A stretch of DNA of 64,000 nt from Terriglobia bacterium (GCA_020073605.1 JAIQEW010000006.1:78155-142154); one strand, 5' to 3'. Counted from the first letter of the stretch, positions 1 to 9,246 are shown. Made by a program: numbers and translations. The notes: generated by a model from the sequence alone, not told the origin.

Positions 1-1434
1 CCCACCTATCAGAATCTGGTCGGCCAGGTGGAGTACATCTCTCATCTGGGGGCGCTCTCGACGGATTTCAATTTGATTCGAGCGGGCGCGCTGCACCGCG
101 CGAACGGCGGCTACTTGATTCTCGACGCGCACAAGCTGCTCATGCAGCCGTACGCCTGGGACGCTCTCAAGCGTTCGCTCGAATCCTCGCAGATTCGAAT
201 CGAATCGCTCGGGCAAGCGCTCGGCTTGATGAGCACCGTCTCCCTGGAGCCTCAGCCGATTCCTCTCAACGTGAAGGTCGTGCTGGCCGGGGAGCGCCTG
301 CTCTACTACCTTCTTTCGTCGCTCGATACCGACTTCAACGAGTTGTTCAAAGTGGCGGCGGATTTCGAAGATCGGATGGAGCGAAGTCCGGAGACGGAGC
401 TTCTGTACGCGCGGATGGTGGGCACGATCGCCCGCTCGCGGGGGCTCCTGCCATTCGACCGGGACGCAGTGGGCCGCGTGATCGAACAGAATTCGCGAAT
501 CGCGGGGGATTCCGGGAAGGTCCTGGTTCACCGCCGAACGCTTGCCGACCTTATGGCGGAAGCCGACTATTGCGCGCGGCAAGCGAAGCGAACGGAAATC
601 ACGGCCGCCGACGTGCAGCGAGCCATCGACGCTCAGATTCATCGCGCGGATCGCGTGCGCCAGCAACTGCTGGAAGAAACCGTACGCGGAACGATTCTCA
701 TCGATACGGAGGGAGAACGAGTCGGCCAGGTCAACGGGCTCTCCGTGGTTGAACTGGGGCAATTCGCGTTTGGGCATCCGAGCCGCATCACGGCGCGGGT
801 GCGACTGGGCAAAGGCGAAGTGATCGACATCGAGCGCGAAGTGGAACTGAGCGGCCCGATCCATTCGAAGGGCGTTTTGATTCTCTCGGCTTTCCTGGGC
901 GCGCGCTACGCGTCCGGGCATCCGCTCTCGCTTTCCGCGAGCCTGGTTTTCGAGCAATCGTACGGAGGAGTCGAGGGAGACAGCGCCTCTTCGGCGGAAC
1001 TCTATGCGCTGCTCTCGGCGCTTTCGGGACTGCCGATCAAGCAATCGCTGGCGGTCACGGGATCGGTGAACCAGCACGGCGAAGTGCAAGCCATTGGAGG
1101 CGTGAACGAAAAGATTGAGGGATTTTTCGATCTGTGCAAGGCGCGCGGCCATCTGGGCGGGCAGGGCGTGATCATTCCATCCTCCAACGTGCGGCACCTG
1201 ATGCTGCGGCGCGATGTGGTGGACGCGGTGCGAGCGGGGCAGTTTCAAGTGTTCGCGGTGGAAACGATCGACCAGGGAATCGAGATTCTTACGGGCAAGC
1301 CTGCCGGGGAGCGAGACAGCGCCGGCAACTTCCCCGAGGGCAGCGTCAATCAAAAAGTAGAGGCGCGATTGATCGAACTCGCGGCGAAACGGTTTGCCGC
1401 CGAGCAAAAGGCGAAACTCGAGAACCGCGAATGA
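1..1434 (+). CDS. Lon-family (LonB-like) ATP-dependent protease, C-terminal part
   Basis: The reading frame is open from base 1, so the gene begins left of the window and the AAA+ Walker A region is missing. What remains is the end of the ATPase part followed by the Lon S16 peptidase domain. The catalytic Ser lies in the GDSASS motif (codon 982-984) and the catalytic Lys in NEKIEG (codon 1111-1113), the Ser-Lys dyad of Lon proteases. The sequence up to the peptidase domain resembles the non-canonical Lon-like group with an AAA_32-type ATPase rather than LonA, since there is no LonA N-terminal substrate domain before it. Likely role: processive ATP-dependent degradation of damaged or regulatory proteins in the cytosol. 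It overlaps the downstream universal stress protein by 4 bases (ATGA), so the two are translationally coupled. Confidence 0.9.
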   Translation, partial: PTYQNLVGQVEYISHLGALSTDFNLIRAGALHRANGGYLILDAHKLLMQPYAWDALKRSLESSQIRIESLGQALGLMSTVSLEPQPIPLNVKVVLAGERLLYYLLSSLDTDFNELFKVAADFEDRMERSPETELLYARMVGTIARSRGLLPFDRDAVGRVIEQNSRIAGDSGKVLVHRRTLADLMAEADYCARQAKRTEITAADVQRAIDAQIHRADRVRQQLLEETVRGTILIDTEGERVGQVNGLSVVELGQFAFGHPSRITARVRLGKGEVIDIEREVELSGPIHSKGVLILSAFLGARYASGHPLSLSASLVFEQSYGGVEGDSASSAELYALLSALSGLPIKQSLAVTGSVNQHGEVQAIGGVNEKIEGFFDLCKARGHLGGQGVIIPSSNVRHLMLRRDVVDAVRAGQFQVFAVETIDQGIEILTGKPAGERDSAGNFPEGSVNQKVEARLIELAAKRFAAEQKAKLENRE

Positions 1435-2318
1435 CCGATCCTTCCAGGCTGTTTCCGATCCGGCGAATTCTGGTGGCGATCGACGCCACTCCCGATAGCT
1501 GGGCGGCGCTCGATGCGGCCGCGGAGCTGGCTGCGGAAATGGAAGCGGAAATCCTGGGACTCTTCGTGGAAGACATCAAGCTGCTGCGTCTGGCGGACTC
1601 GCCGTACGCCCGCGAAGTCGCCTATCCCACCGCTGCGGGAGCGCCTCTGGACCGCGCGAGGATGGAGAGCCAGCTCAGAGCCCATTCGGCGCAAGCCGAG
1701 AAAGCCGTGGCCGCAGCGGGAATGCGGGAAGAGGTGCGGTGGTCGTTCCGCTCGATTCGAGGGGAGGTGACCGCTGAAATTCGCGCGGCTGCGGGAGAGG
1801 CCGATCTTCTTGCGATCGGACGGAGCTCGTGGTCGATTGGGTTGCAGGCCCGCGTGAGCGCGACTGCACTCGACCTTGCGAGGAGCGTCACGCCGCTACT
1901 GCTTTTGTCCGAGCGCGGCCTTCCCGCGAATGCCCGCGTTATCGTCCGCTACGACGGTTCCGCGGGCTCGCAGCGTGCGCTGGCTGCTGCGATGCATCTG
2001 AAGAGATCGCAGAAGAATGGAATGACCGTTCTGCTCGCAGCCGCGAGCGCGGAAGCTGCGGTGGAACTGCAAAAAGAGGTGGAGTCGTCGATTCGCGGCA
2101 CGAAGATCGAGGTCAAGTATCGCCGCGTGAGCTTGAGCGATCAGGATGATCTCCTGCGGGCGCTGAGCGCGGAGAGCCCGGCGCTTTTTGTTTTGGGCAC
2201 GCGCATCCCCGATGGAGGGCAGGGAGCTTTGGAGCGGGTTCTCCGTCAAGCGGATGTGTCGTTGCTTTTGTTGGAAGACGGGGAAGGGAACGCGCATCCA
2301 GAGGCGACAGGCCAGTGA
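1431..2318 (+). CDS. Universal stress protein, tandem UspA domains
   Basis: The 295-residue product has two UspA folds in tandem: the first opens with RRILVAIDATPDSW near residue 11, the second with ARVIVRYDGSAGSQRA near residue 165. The second half keeps an LLLLSE/LLLLED style ending typical of Usp domains. Tandem Usp proteins are cytosolic, often nucleotide-binding, and are induced by stress, hypoxia or stasis. The ATG at 1431 is chosen because it overlaps the stop of the upstream protease as ATGA and begins right before the conserved fold; a longer upstream opening of this frame lies inside the protease gene. Its partner genes (protease, hibernation factor, nitroreductase) support a dormancy role, which is inference. 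Confidence 0.9.
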   Translation: MTDPSRLFPIRRILVAIDATPDSWAALDAAAELAAEMEAEILGLFVEDIKLLRLADSPYAREVAYPTAAGAPLDRARMESQLRAHSAQAEKAVAAAGMREEVRWSFRSIRGEVTAEIRAAAGEADLLAIGRSSWSIGLQARVSATALDLARSVTPLLLLSERGLPANARVIVRYDGSAGSQRALAAAMHLKRSQKNGMTVLLAAASAEAAVELQKEVESSIRGTKIEVKYRRVSLSDQDDLLRALSAESPALFVLGTRIPDGGQGALERVLRQADVSLLLLEDGEGNAHPEATGQ

Positions 2319-2327
2319 CATTCGGAG

Positions 2328-2351
2328 TCCGGAGCGCCGGCCTGCTCCGGA
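2328..2351. terminator. Bidirectional hairpin between convergent genes
   Basis: TCCGGAGC (2328-2335) pairs perfectly with GCTCCGGA (2344-2351) around an 8-base loop. It sits in the 36-base gap between the end of the stress protein gene and the end of rtcB, which converge. There is no long T run on either side, so it may act as a weak or Rho-assisted terminator for both. Confidence 0.55.
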
Positions 2352-2354
2352 ATT

Positions 2355-3776
2355 TCAGCCTTTGACGCAAATCAGCGGAACGAGGCGCACCACGCGCCGC
2401 GCCAGTTTCGCGTGTTCGGCGGCCTCGGCGACGGCGTTGACGTCCTTGTAAGCGCCCGGCGCCTCCTCCGCAACTCCTCGATACGATCTCGTGCGGATCA
2501 GGATGCCGCGCTCCTGCAATTCCTCCACGAGCTTCCGGCCCTGCCAGAGCTTCGTCGCCTGGGTCCGGCTCATGGCCCGGCCCGCGCCGTGGCACGCGGA
2601 AGAAAAGGAAAGCCGCTCACTCTCTTGCGTTCCGACCAGCACGTAGGATTCGGTGCCCATCGTCCCGCCGATCAGCACGGGCTGTCCCACTTCCCGCAAG
2701 CCCGGCGGCAGGTCGGGATTGCCCGGGCCAAAGCTGCGCGTGGCGCCCTTGCGGTGGACAAACAGCTCGCGCGTTTCGCCGTTCACGGCGTGGCGCTCGA
2801 TTTTGCAGGTGTTGTGGGACACGTCGTACAAGAGCGTGAGGCTCACCTGCGGAGTTACCCGCCCGAATGCGCCGCGGACCAAGTGTGTGATGATCTGCCG
2901 GTTGGCCAGCGCGCAATTCGTGGCCGCGCGCATCGCGCCGAGATAATGCTCGCCCAATTCCGAATGGATCGGTGCGCATGCCAGCTCGCGGTCAGGGATC
3001 GGCCGATAGCCTTCGACCACCATGGATTTCAAGTAGTCCGTTCCGACCTGATGGCCGAGGCCCCGCGATCCGCAATGGATGGTCACGACGATGGCATCCT
3101 GTTTGAGGCCGAAGGCGTCCGCCGCAGCCGCGTCGAAGATCTGGGCCACGCGCTGGACCTCCAGGTAGTGATTGCCTGAGCCGAGCGTGCCCATTTCGTG
3201 AGCCTGGCGCTTCTTTGCCTCGCGCGAAACACATTCGGGCTTGGAGCCCGGTGCGCGTCCTTTCTCTTCGATGCAATCGAGATCCTCGGGGCGTCCGTAG
3301 CCGCGTTCGACCGCCCACTGCGCGCCCCCGCGCAGCATTTCGTCCATGCCGTGCTCATCCAAGTGGATCGCGCCGGTGCTGCCGATTCCCGCTGGAACGC
3401 CGTGAAAGAGCGCTTCTGCAAGTTCGGTTTTGCTGCGTTGCAATTCCTCCATCGTCAGAGTCGTGCGCATCGTGCGGACTCCGCAGGAAATGTCGAATCC
3501 TACGCCTCCGGCGGAGATGATGCCGCCTTCATTCGGATCAAAGGCCGCGACGCCTCCGATGGGGAAGCCGTAGCCCCAGTGGGCGTCGGGCATCGCGTAC
3601 GCGGCGCGCTGGATGCCGGGCAACGTGGCGACATTGGTAAGCTGCTCCCGGACTTTCTCGTCCATGCCGCGGATCAAGTCCTCGCCCGCGTAGATGATTG
3701 CAGGGACGCGCATCTTCCCGGCGGGATCGATCCACCATTCAAAGTCGGAATGTCGGGACAACGATGACGGGTCCAT
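2355..3776 (-). CDS. rtcB: RNA-splicing ligase RtcB
   Basis: The 473-residue product matches RtcB in length and motifs: MPDAHWGYGFPIGG (about residues 62-75), GGVGFDISCGVR with the metal ligands Asp95 and Cys98, the HCGSRGLGHQ motif, and SSACHGAGRAMSR near residue 400 containing the His that is guanylylated. RtcB joins 2',3'-cyclic phosphate or 3'-phosphate ends to 5'-OH RNA ends using GTP and Mn, in the cytosol. The start has a GGAG Shine-Dalgarno 5 bases ahead. It lies 18 bases after the archease gene, its known activator, and is the last gene of a leftward run nitroreductase-nadE-archease-rtcB. No RtcR-type sigma-54 regulator is adjacent, so control probably follows the shared upstream promoter. 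Confidence 0.95.
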   Translation of the reverse strand: MDPSSLSRHSDFEWWIDPAGKMRVPAIIYAGEDLIRGMDEKVREQLTNVATLPGIQRAAYAMPDAHWGYGFPIGGVAAFDPNEGGIISAGGVGFDISCGVRTMRTTLTMEELQRSKTELAEALFHGVPAGIGSTGAIHLDEHGMDEMLRGGAQWAVERGYGRPEDLDCIEEKGRAPGSKPECVSREAKKRQAHEMGTLGSGNHYLEVQRVAQIFDAAAADAFGLKQDAIVVTIHCGSRGLGHQVGTDYLKSMVVEGYRPIPDRELACAPIHSELGEHYLGAMRAATNCALANRQIITHLVRGAFGRVTPQVSLTLLYDVSHNTCKIERHAVNGETRELFVHRKGATRSFGPGNPDLPPGLREVGQPVLIGGTMGTESYVLVGTQESERLSFSSACHGAGRAMSRTQATKLWQGRKLVEELQERGILIRTRSYRGVAEEAPGAYKDVNAVAEAAEHAKLARRVVRLVPLICVKG

Positions 3777-3794
3777 TCTTGCTCCGGTGATGGC

Positions 3795-4208
3795 TCAAAC
3801 GTCGATCACGCACTGCGCGACCCACTGACCGCCGGGATCGCGCGCAACTCGCAGCGCTGTGACCGTGGCCCCTTTCGCTTCGACTGCCGCATGGTGGCGC
3901 TCCGGATCCGCGCTTTCGCCGAAGAGCACGGCCGAGAGCGAGCATCCGGACATCGCCACCTTGAATCTGCTGAACAGCATTTTTCGCACGGCCATTTCGT
4001 AGATGACGGCGTTGAGCCAGCTCACGAGCAGCAGCTCGAGATCGGGCGCGTCGCAGCGAACCTCAACCTTCTCGCTGTGGCCGATGAGGGAAACATCCGC
4101 CACGACCGCCATCAGCGCGATGGCGGCCTGCTCGAAAGCTTCTTCGACCGTGCGGCCGATCCCGCGAACTCCGATATCAGAACCATGCTCGAAGTGTTCC
4201 CAGCTCAC
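3795..4208 (-). CDS. Archease, RtcB activator
   Basis: The 137-residue product starts [16 protein letters not shown], the archease signature with the metal-binding Asp, and continues [14 protein letters not shown], as in the family. Archease is a small metal-binding protein that promotes guanylylation and turnover of RtcB; being next to rtcB fits that role. I chose the GTG at 4208 because a GGAG lies 5 bases upstream with the same spacing and flanking bases as in front of rtcB, and the fold begins right there; an alternative GTG at 4232 adds eight unconserved residues. It lies 50 bases from nadE, in the same direction. Confidence 0.88.
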   Translation of the reverse strand: MSWEHFEHGSDIGVRGIGRTVEEAFEQAAIALMAVVADVSLIGHSEKVEVRCDAPDLELLLVSWLNAVIYEMAVRKMLFSRFKVAMSGCSLSAVLFGESADPERHHAAVEAKGATVTALRVARDPGGQWVAQCVIDV

Positions 4209-4258
4209 GTTTGCTCCGGAAACATTTTCCACGGCGCAGCGCGGAGCAGCGGTTGCAT

Positions 4259-6319
4259 CTATTCAGCGTCCGGGATTTGGCTGAGTTGCTCGAGCCATGC
4301 CGTCGCTTCCGAATCGCTCGGCGCACGGTAATCGCTGCGCGGGGAAAGCGAGCCGCCCGATCCGACCTTCGGCGCATTCGGGAGGGCACTGCGCTTGAAC
4401 TGGCTCTCCTTGAAGAATCTCTGGAGAAAGACGGCCAGCCAGCGCTTGATCTCCGGAATGCCGTAACGGTGGCGTCGGTCGGGGGGAATATCCGGCCAGG
4501 CGCCACTGGCAATGTCGTGCCACGCGCTCCACGCCAGAAACGCGACTTTCGGAGGGGCGTATCCGAACCGCAGAATATGGTACAGAAAGAAATCCTGCAA
4601 TTCGTAAGGTCCCACGACGTCTTCAGCTTGCTGTGCGGGCTGGCCACCGGGCTGCCCCGGCACGAGTTCGGGGCTGATTCTGGTCTCGAGCACCTCTTCG
4701 AGCAAGGCGCTCGCTGCGGGTCCCATGTCGCCCGATTTCGCGAGCCATCGGATCAGAAACTGAATGAGCGTCTTGGGCACGCTGGCGTTGACGTGGTAGT
4801 GGGCCATGTGATCTCCCACGCCATACGTGGTGTATCCGAGCGCCAGCTCGCTCAAATCGCTCGTGCCCACGACGATCCCGCCATGCTGATTGGCGAGGCG
4901 GAACAAGTGGCTGGTGCGTTCGCCCGCCTGGACGTTCTCGAACGTCGTGTCGAAGACGTGTTTCCCGGCCGCGTAGGGATGCCCGATATCCTTGAGCATT
5001 TGCAGCGAACTCGGACGAATGTCGATTTCGTGGGCCTCGCAACCGAGGGCGGCCATCAGGCGCCTGGCCTGCTGAAGCGTCCGCTCCGTGGTTGCAAATC
5101 CAGGCATGGTGAAAGCGAGAATGTGATTGCGCGGGAGCTTCATCACGTCCATCGCGCGAGCGGAAACGAGGAGCGCCTGCGTGGAATCGAGCCCTCCGGA
5201 GATGCCGATAACGACTTTCTTGAATCCCGCGGACTCCATTCTTTTCACAAGTCCCTGGACCTGAATCTCGTAGACCTCGCGGCATCGCTCGTCACGCCGC
5301 GCCGGATCGCTCGGAACATAGGGGAAGCGCTCGTAGCCGCGCTCCAGAGGAAGATTCCGCTCTATTGGAAGGTCGAGTGGAAAGCGGATCGTGCGGAATC
5401 GCGCCAAATCCTGGCGGGACGCTGAGGCGGCCTGGCCAAAACTCGTCTGCCGCATGCGGTCCTGCGCCAGACGATCGAGATCGATATCGCCCGTGACGAT
5501 CTGGCTTCCGTAGTGGAATCGTTCCGTTTCGGCGATCCGCGTGGAGTTTTCGTAGATCATGCCGTGTCCGTCCCACGCGAGATCCGTGGTCGATTCGCCT
5601 TCTCCGGCGGCGCAATACACATAGGCGGCAAGGCACCGGCCCGATTGGCCGGCCACGAGCTGGCGCCGATAGTCTTCCTTTCCCACGGTCACATTCGAAG
5701 CGGAAACGTTGACGAGCACCGTGGCGCCCGCAAGGGCGGCGTAGGACGAGGGCGGGATCGGTACCCAGAGGTCCTCGCAGACTTCGACAAAGAACGTGAA
5801 GAGCGGATGGCCCTCCGCTTGAAACAGCAAGCGATTGCCGAACGGGACATCCCGTTGGCCAGCAACGTCCACCGTATCCGCAAGGCGATAGTCGGCCGGG
5901 GCGAACTGGCGCAGCTCGTAGAACTCGCGGTAATTGGGCAGGAAAGTCTTCGGGACCATGCCGAGAAGGCGCCCTCGGTGCACGACGGCCGCGCAGTTAA
6001 AGAGCAGATTGTCGACAGCAAGCGGCAGGCCGACGATCGAAACCAACGGAAGGTCGCCCGAAGCTTCCAGGACCTTGGATAACGCCTCTTTGCTTGCGTC
6101 GAGCAGAGCTTGCTGTTGGAAAAGGTCCTCGCACGAATAGGCGGAAAGGCCGAGCTCCGGAAAGACCGCCAGGGCCGCGTGGCGATCGGAAGCACGCCGC
6201 ATCAACTCGATCGTGTGGCTCGCGTTGAAGGCAGGGTCCGCCACGCGAACTTCGGGGACGCAAACCGCGACGCGGATGAATCCGTGCCGATAGAGGTTGA
6301 AGTATGGTTTGGAGCTCAT
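4259..6319 (-). CDS. nadE: Glutamine-dependent NAD(+) synthetase
   Basis: The 686-residue product has the two-domain layout of the glutamine-hydrolysing NAD synthetase. The N-terminal nitrilase-type amidase has the catalytic triad Glu55 ([13 protein letters not shown]), Lys124 ([12 protein letters not shown]) and Cys181 ([11 protein letters not shown]). The C-terminal ATP-dependent synthetase has the pyrophosphate loop [12 protein letters not shown] near residue 390 and a conserved [16 protein letters not shown] segment. It turns nicotinic acid adenine dinucleotide into NAD using glutamine and ATP. The ATG at 6319 is preferred over an ATG at 6373: the family N-terminus ([19 protein letters not shown]) starts there and a GAGGG lies 4 bases before it. 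Grouping with RtcB, archease and a nitroreductase suggests cofactor and RNA repair during recovery from stress. Confidence 0.95.
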   Translation of the reverse strand: MSSKPYFNLYRHGFIRVAVCVPEVRVADPAFNASHTIELMRRASDRHAALAVFPELGLSAYSCEDLFQQQALLDASKEALSKVLEASGDLPLVSIVGLPLAVDNLLFNCAAVVHRGRLLGMVPKTFLPNYREFYELRQFAPADYRLADTVDVAGQRDVPFGNRLLFQAEGHPLFTFFVEVCEDLWVPIPPSSYAALAGATVLVNVSASNVTVGKEDYRRQLVAGQSGRCLAAYVYCAAGEGESTTDLAWDGHGMIYENSTRIAETERFHYGSQIVTGDIDLDRLAQDRMRQTSFGQAASASRQDLARFRTIRFPLDLPIERNLPLERGYERFPYVPSDPARRDERCREVYEIQVQGLVKRMESAGFKKVVIGISGGLDSTQALLVSARAMDVMKLPRNHILAFTMPGFATTERTLQQARRLMAALGCEAHEIDIRPSSLQMLKDIGHPYAAGKHVFDTTFENVQAGERTSHLFRLANQHGGIVVGTSDLSELALGYTTYGVGDHMAHYHVNASVPKTLIQFLIRWLAKSGDMGPAASALLEEVLETRISPELVPGQPGGQPAQQAEDVVGPYELQDFFLYHILRFGYAPPKVAFLAWSAWHDIASGAWPDIPPDRRHRYGIPEIKRWLAVFLQRFFKESQFKRSALPNAPKVGSGGSLSPRSDYRAPSDSEATAWLEQLSQIPDAE

Positions 6320-6490
6320 CGCCCTCGAAACCTGTAGAAGCCTGATTATGCTCGGAATCCCAAGTGGAGGCACGCCTCGAAATCAGCAAATCCGCCGGGC
6401 CCGTTCAGCAATGGCTTTTCGGTCGAGCGGTCCCCGGCTCGTTTCCGTGCGCCGACGGTTCTAATTACCTTGCCCGAAGAGTTCCGCCAC

Positions 6491-7051
6491 TCACTTCGCC
6501 CAAAAGATTTCGGCAGCGTTTCGGCCGTGCGTCTTGGGCCAGGACTTCGGGTATCCGAGAATGATAGGCGCAACGAATTCGTACTCCGGCGGAATGCCGA
6601 ATTCCTTCTTGGTGGCGGCCAGATTCAGCCACGGGCGCGACAAGCCGATCCAACAAGTGCCGATCCCCTCGTCGCGCGCGGCGAGCATCAGATTTTGCGC
6701 CGCCAGGCAGCAATCTTCTCTTGCCTGGGAATCGGCGGATTTGGCCACGACCAGGACGAGCGCGGGCGCGTGGTGGAACAACACGTAGTTGGGATCCTCC
6801 ACCATTTTGCGGAGCGAAGCCTCAGGCCCGGCTTGAGGAAAATTCTTGAGCAGATGGTCCTTTACTCGCTCTCCAAGGCGATCGATTTCTTCGCGGCCAA
6901 GACGCACCGCGAAGGCCCACGGCTGCAAATTCATGGCGCTCGGCGCCAGGATCGCCGATTGAATGAGCTTTTCAATGGTAGCGCGTTCGATCGGAGTGTC
7001 ATTGAAGTCGCGGACCGCACGCCGGTTGTTGAGGACTTCCATCAGTTCCAT
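6491..7051 (-). CDS. Nitroreductase family FMN-dependent oxidoreductase
   Basis: The 186-residue product begins MELMEVLNNRRAVRDFNDTP, the FMN-binding start of the nitroreductase fold, followed by SAMNLQPWAF and a late GYP element (PIILGYPKSW). Enzymes of this family use NAD(P)H and FMN to reduce nitro groups, quinones or enones; the substrate cannot be read off. The ATG at 7051 has GAGGTGG 5 bases ahead; the longer form from 7117 would add 22 unconserved residues. It is the first gene of the leftward run and faces a 300-base divergent promoter with a CRP/FNR-like palindrome 88 bases from its start. Nitroreductases are classic members of hypoxia regulons such as mycobacterial DosR. Confidence 0.85.
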   Translation of the reverse strand: MELMEVLNNRRAVRDFNDTPIERATIEKLIQSAILAPSAMNLQPWAFAVRLGREEIDRLGERVKDHLLKNFPQAGPEASLRKMVEDPNYVLFHHAPALVLVVAKSADSQAREDCCLAAQNLMLAARDEGIGTCWIGLSRPWLNLAATKKEFGIPPEYEFVAPIILGYPKSWPKTHGRNAAEIFWAK

Positions 7052-7138
7052 ACACCACCTCGTTTCAGCCGCGCCGATGCCGCGACCCGGATTTCCCTTG
7101 GGTATCGCTCCATTCATAGCGGTTCATGTGGCTGGCCG

Positions 7139-7156
7139 CTGTGACCTGAGTCACAG
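7139..7156. promoter_or_regulatory. CRP/FNR-like operator, copy 1
   Basis: CTGTGACCTGAGTCACAG is a perfect 7-4-7 palindrome in the divergent region between the nitroreductase and the small gene at 7352. Reading leftward, a TATGAA (-10-like, bases 7118 to 7113) would place a start near 7106, which puts the palindrome centre at -41.5, the position used by class II CRP/FNR activators. The spacing is seen in the sequence; the regulator is inferred. Confidence 0.65.
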
Positions 7157-7215
7157 AGCGAGGCGTGCTGTCCGGCGGCTGGGAATTCGCGATTTTCGCG
7201 CAGGTGCAGTTGTAG

Positions 7216-7229
7216 GTGACGTGCGTCAC
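7216..7229. promoter_or_regulatory. CRP/FNR-like operator, copy 2
   Basis: GTGACGTGCGTCAC has the same GTGAC-N4-GTCAC core and lies 123 bases ahead of the gene at 7352. A GATACT at 7272-7277 could be the -10 of a rightward promoter, which would put this site near -61. Two cores in one divergent region suggest each direction has its own site. Confidence 0.6.
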
Positions 7230-7351
7230 ATCCGGCGGTGGGCCTTGTCACCGATGCTGGCGGACGGCAGCGATACTCTGACTCGTGGTTGGCGAGGTCC
7301 TTTCAGACAGATGCATGGCCGTTGTCGAAAGGTGAATTTGCAGGGCGTGAT

Positions 7352-7645
7352 ATGGCGAAGAAGAGCTCACAGGCCGCGAACCCTGAGAACAAGGGGCCGG
7401 TTGCGCTCATTGAGTCGGTTCCGTTGTGGCACCTCGATATCGCGGAACTTACGGGGCACAACCTTGAAGCGCGAGGCCGCGAAGAAGTGAACCATCTCCT
7501 TCAATCCGGCTGGCGCTTGCTTCTGATTTACACTTTGAAATACGAAGAGGACGGTGTGTGGCGAGAACGGCCCATGGCGATCCTGGGCAAGCCGAGAGAC
7601 GCGCGACACGATGAAGGCGCGGAGTCCGAACGGCTGTCATTTTGA
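7352..7645 (+). CDS. Small conserved-looking hypothetical protein
   Basis: I do not recognise the family. The 97-residue product has a polar N-terminus, then a compact stretch VPLWHLDIAELTGHNLEARG followed by an amphipathic region and RERPMAILGKPR, and no signal peptide or membrane segment, so it is probably cytosolic. The ATG at 7352 has AGGG 6 bases upstream; an ATG at 7238 would run through the operator-promoter region and is less likely. It lies 50 bases before the hibernation factor gene and probably shares its transcript, so a role in the same stress response is inferred. Confidence 0.65.
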   Translation: MAKKSSQAANPENKGPVALIESVPLWHLDIAELTGHNLEARGREEVNHLLQSGWRLLLIYTLKYEEDGVWRERPMAILGKPRDARHDEGAESERLSF

Positions 7646-7695
7646 GGGGATTTGAAACCTAAATCGAGTTCAAGCTGGCTGAGAGGAGCACGACG

Positions 7696-8349
7696 ATGCA
7701 GATTCCCCTGCAAGTTACATTTCGGAACGTGAAGTCTTCGAAAGCGTTGGAAGACTGGATTCGCAAGGAGGCGGACAAGCTCGAAACCTTCTACGACAGG
7801 ATTATGGGTTGCCGGGTTGCAGTTGAAATGCTGCACAGCCACCACCGGAAAGGCAGCCGCTACCACGTTCGAATCGACCTGACCATCCCGGGCGGCGAAC
7901 TGGTGATCAAGCGCGAGCCGAACGTGACGGACCGGCTGAAGAGCTCCGGCCGCACGAAGGCTTCGAAGCGATTGGAAGTGGATGCTCCACAGAAGGATTT
8001 GCACATCGCGATCACCAAGGCGTTCAAGACGGCTGGGCGACAGTTGCAGGACTACGGCCGGCGCCAACGCGGAGATGTGAAGGCCCATGAAACCCTGCCC
8101 ACGGCGCGCGTGAGCCGAATATTTCCCGACAAGGGATACGGATTTCTTCAAACCGAAGACGGACGCGAGATCTATTTCCATGAAGACAGCGTGCTTAAGG
8201 GTGGGTTTGCTCGTCTCCGAGCTGGAACCGAGGTCGCGTTCGTGGAAGAGCAGGGCGAAAAGGGCGCCCAAGCCAGCACGGTTCGAATCTCGGCTCAGCG
8301 GAAGCTTCGGCGCGCGGCGGCGCGAAGCGCTGCTTCAGCCGCCGGATAG
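7696..8349 (+). CDS. Ribosome hibernation promoting factor fused to a cold-shock domain
   Basis: The first about 125 of 217 residues match the HPF/RaiA ribosome-binding domain: QVTFRNVKSSKALEDWI at the start, an acidic/basic core, and DLHIAITKAFKTAGRQLQDY at the end. In place of the usual long-HPF dimerisation tail, residues 135-200 form a cold-shock OB fold: ARVSRIFPDKGYGFLQTEDG with RNP1-like GYGFL and RNP2-like IYFHEDSV. HPF proteins occupy the decoding site and silence or dimerise 70S ribosomes in stasis; cold-shock domains bind single-stranded RNA. The tail is Arg/Ala-rich. The ATG has GAGAGGAG 8 bases ahead. Confidence 0.9.
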   Translation: MQIPLQVTFRNVKSSKALEDWIRKEADKLETFYDRIMGCRVAVEMLHSHHRKGSRYHVRIDLTIPGGELVIKREPNVTDRLKSSGRTKASKRLEVDAPQKDLHIAITKAFKTAGRQLQDYGRRQRGDVKAHETLPTARVSRIFPDKGYGFLQTEDGREIYFHEDSVLKGGFARLRAGTEVAFVEEQGEKGAQASTVRISAQRKLRRAAARSAASAAG

Positions 8350-8472
8350 AGACCGGCACGCCGCGTCCGAGATCGATCCCCAAACAACGAGCGGAACAAC
8401 CGCCGCAGGCGGCAGCATGGCCCCCCTCCCGCAACAATGTATCAATTCCGAAGTCGTGTATCGCAACGCTTG

Positions 8473-8486
8473 GTGACACGGGTCAC
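8473..8486. promoter_or_regulatory. CRP/FNR-like operator, copy 3
   Basis: GTGACACGGGTCAC lies 101 bases ahead of the phosphoribosyltransferase gene, in the 237-base gap after the hibernation factor gene. A further half-site TGTGAC follows at about 8494-8499 and an AT-rich CATTAT at 8513-8518 could be the -10. It implies a separate promoter for the phosphoribosyltransferase-hydrolase pair. Confidence 0.6.
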
Positions 8487-8586
8487 AACGATCTGTGACT
8501 CCATACACAGCACATTATCCTGTTGAGCCGGAGAATCCATTCGCGCGTTCCGTCCACTATTCGAGAGGGGCTTCGCAAAGACGGCC

Positions 8587-9246
8587 ATGTACTTCGAGAA
8601 CCGAACGGAAGCCGGACGAAAGCTCGCCAAGCGGCTCAGCGGCTATGCGAACCGGAACGACGTGATCGTTCTCGGGGTGCCGCGCGGCGGCGTGCCTGTA
8701 GCCTTCGAAATTTCCCAAGCGCTGAAGGTGCCGCTCGACGTGTTTCTTGTCCGCAAGCTGGGCGCGCCCGGACAAGAAGAGCTTGCCATGGGGGCGATCG
8801 CGAGCGGCGGGGTTCGAATCCTCGACCGTGAAACGATCGAAGCGCTCGGCGTATCGGATCTCGACATCGAATCCATCACATCCAAGGAGCAGAAGGAACT
8901 TCAGCGGCGGGAGCGCGCGTACCGGGGTGGCCGGCCTCCGCTGGACGTTCACGAAAAAACTGTGATCGTGGTCGATGACGGAATCGCCACAGGCTCCAGC
9001 ATGCGCGCGGGAATCAAAGCGCTTCGTCAGATGAAACCAGCTCGCATCGTCGTCGCGGTTCCCGTGGCGCCGGCATCGACCTGCGGACACCTGGAACGGG
9101 AAGTCGATGAGCTGGTGTGCCTCGATACACCCGAATTGTTTTACGCCATCGGTCAGTTCTACGCGGATTTTTCGCAAGTGACGGACGAAGAGGTGCAAGG
9201 GTTGCTTCGGCAATCTGCGGAGCTGGCGGCACGAAGCAAAGCCTGA
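8587..9246 (+). CDS. Phosphoribosyltransferase-fold protein
   Basis: The 219-residue product has the PRPP-binding loop VIVVDDGIATGSSM (about residues 124-137) and an N-terminal VIVLGVPRGGVPVAF with the early PPi-loop, as in type I phosphoribosyltransferases. The substrate base is unknown; proteins of this group have a long inserted helical region (SKEQKELQRRERAYR). In mycobacteria a similar domain (Rv0571c type) belongs to the dormancy regulon, sometimes fused to a hydrolase; here the hydrolase is the next gene, 7 bases away. The start has only a weak ribosome site, so the exact N-terminus is less sure than the family. Confidence 0.85.
   Translation: MYFENRTEAGRKLAKRLSGYANRNDVIVLGVPRGGVPVAFEISQALKVPLDVFLVRKLGAPGQEELAMGAIASGGVRILDRETIEALGVSDLDIESITSKEQKELQRRERAYRGGRPPLDVHEKTVIVVDDGIATGSSMRAGIKALRQMKPARIVVAVPVAPASTCGHLEREVDELVCLDTPELFYAIGQFYADFSQVTDEEVQGLLRQSAELAARSKA

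Noticed and set aside
6491..7051. The nitroreductase as the missing dehydro-F420 reductase
   Set aside because: It lies 8 kb from the cof genes in a stress operon and shows general nitroreductase motifs only. Nothing ties it to F420.
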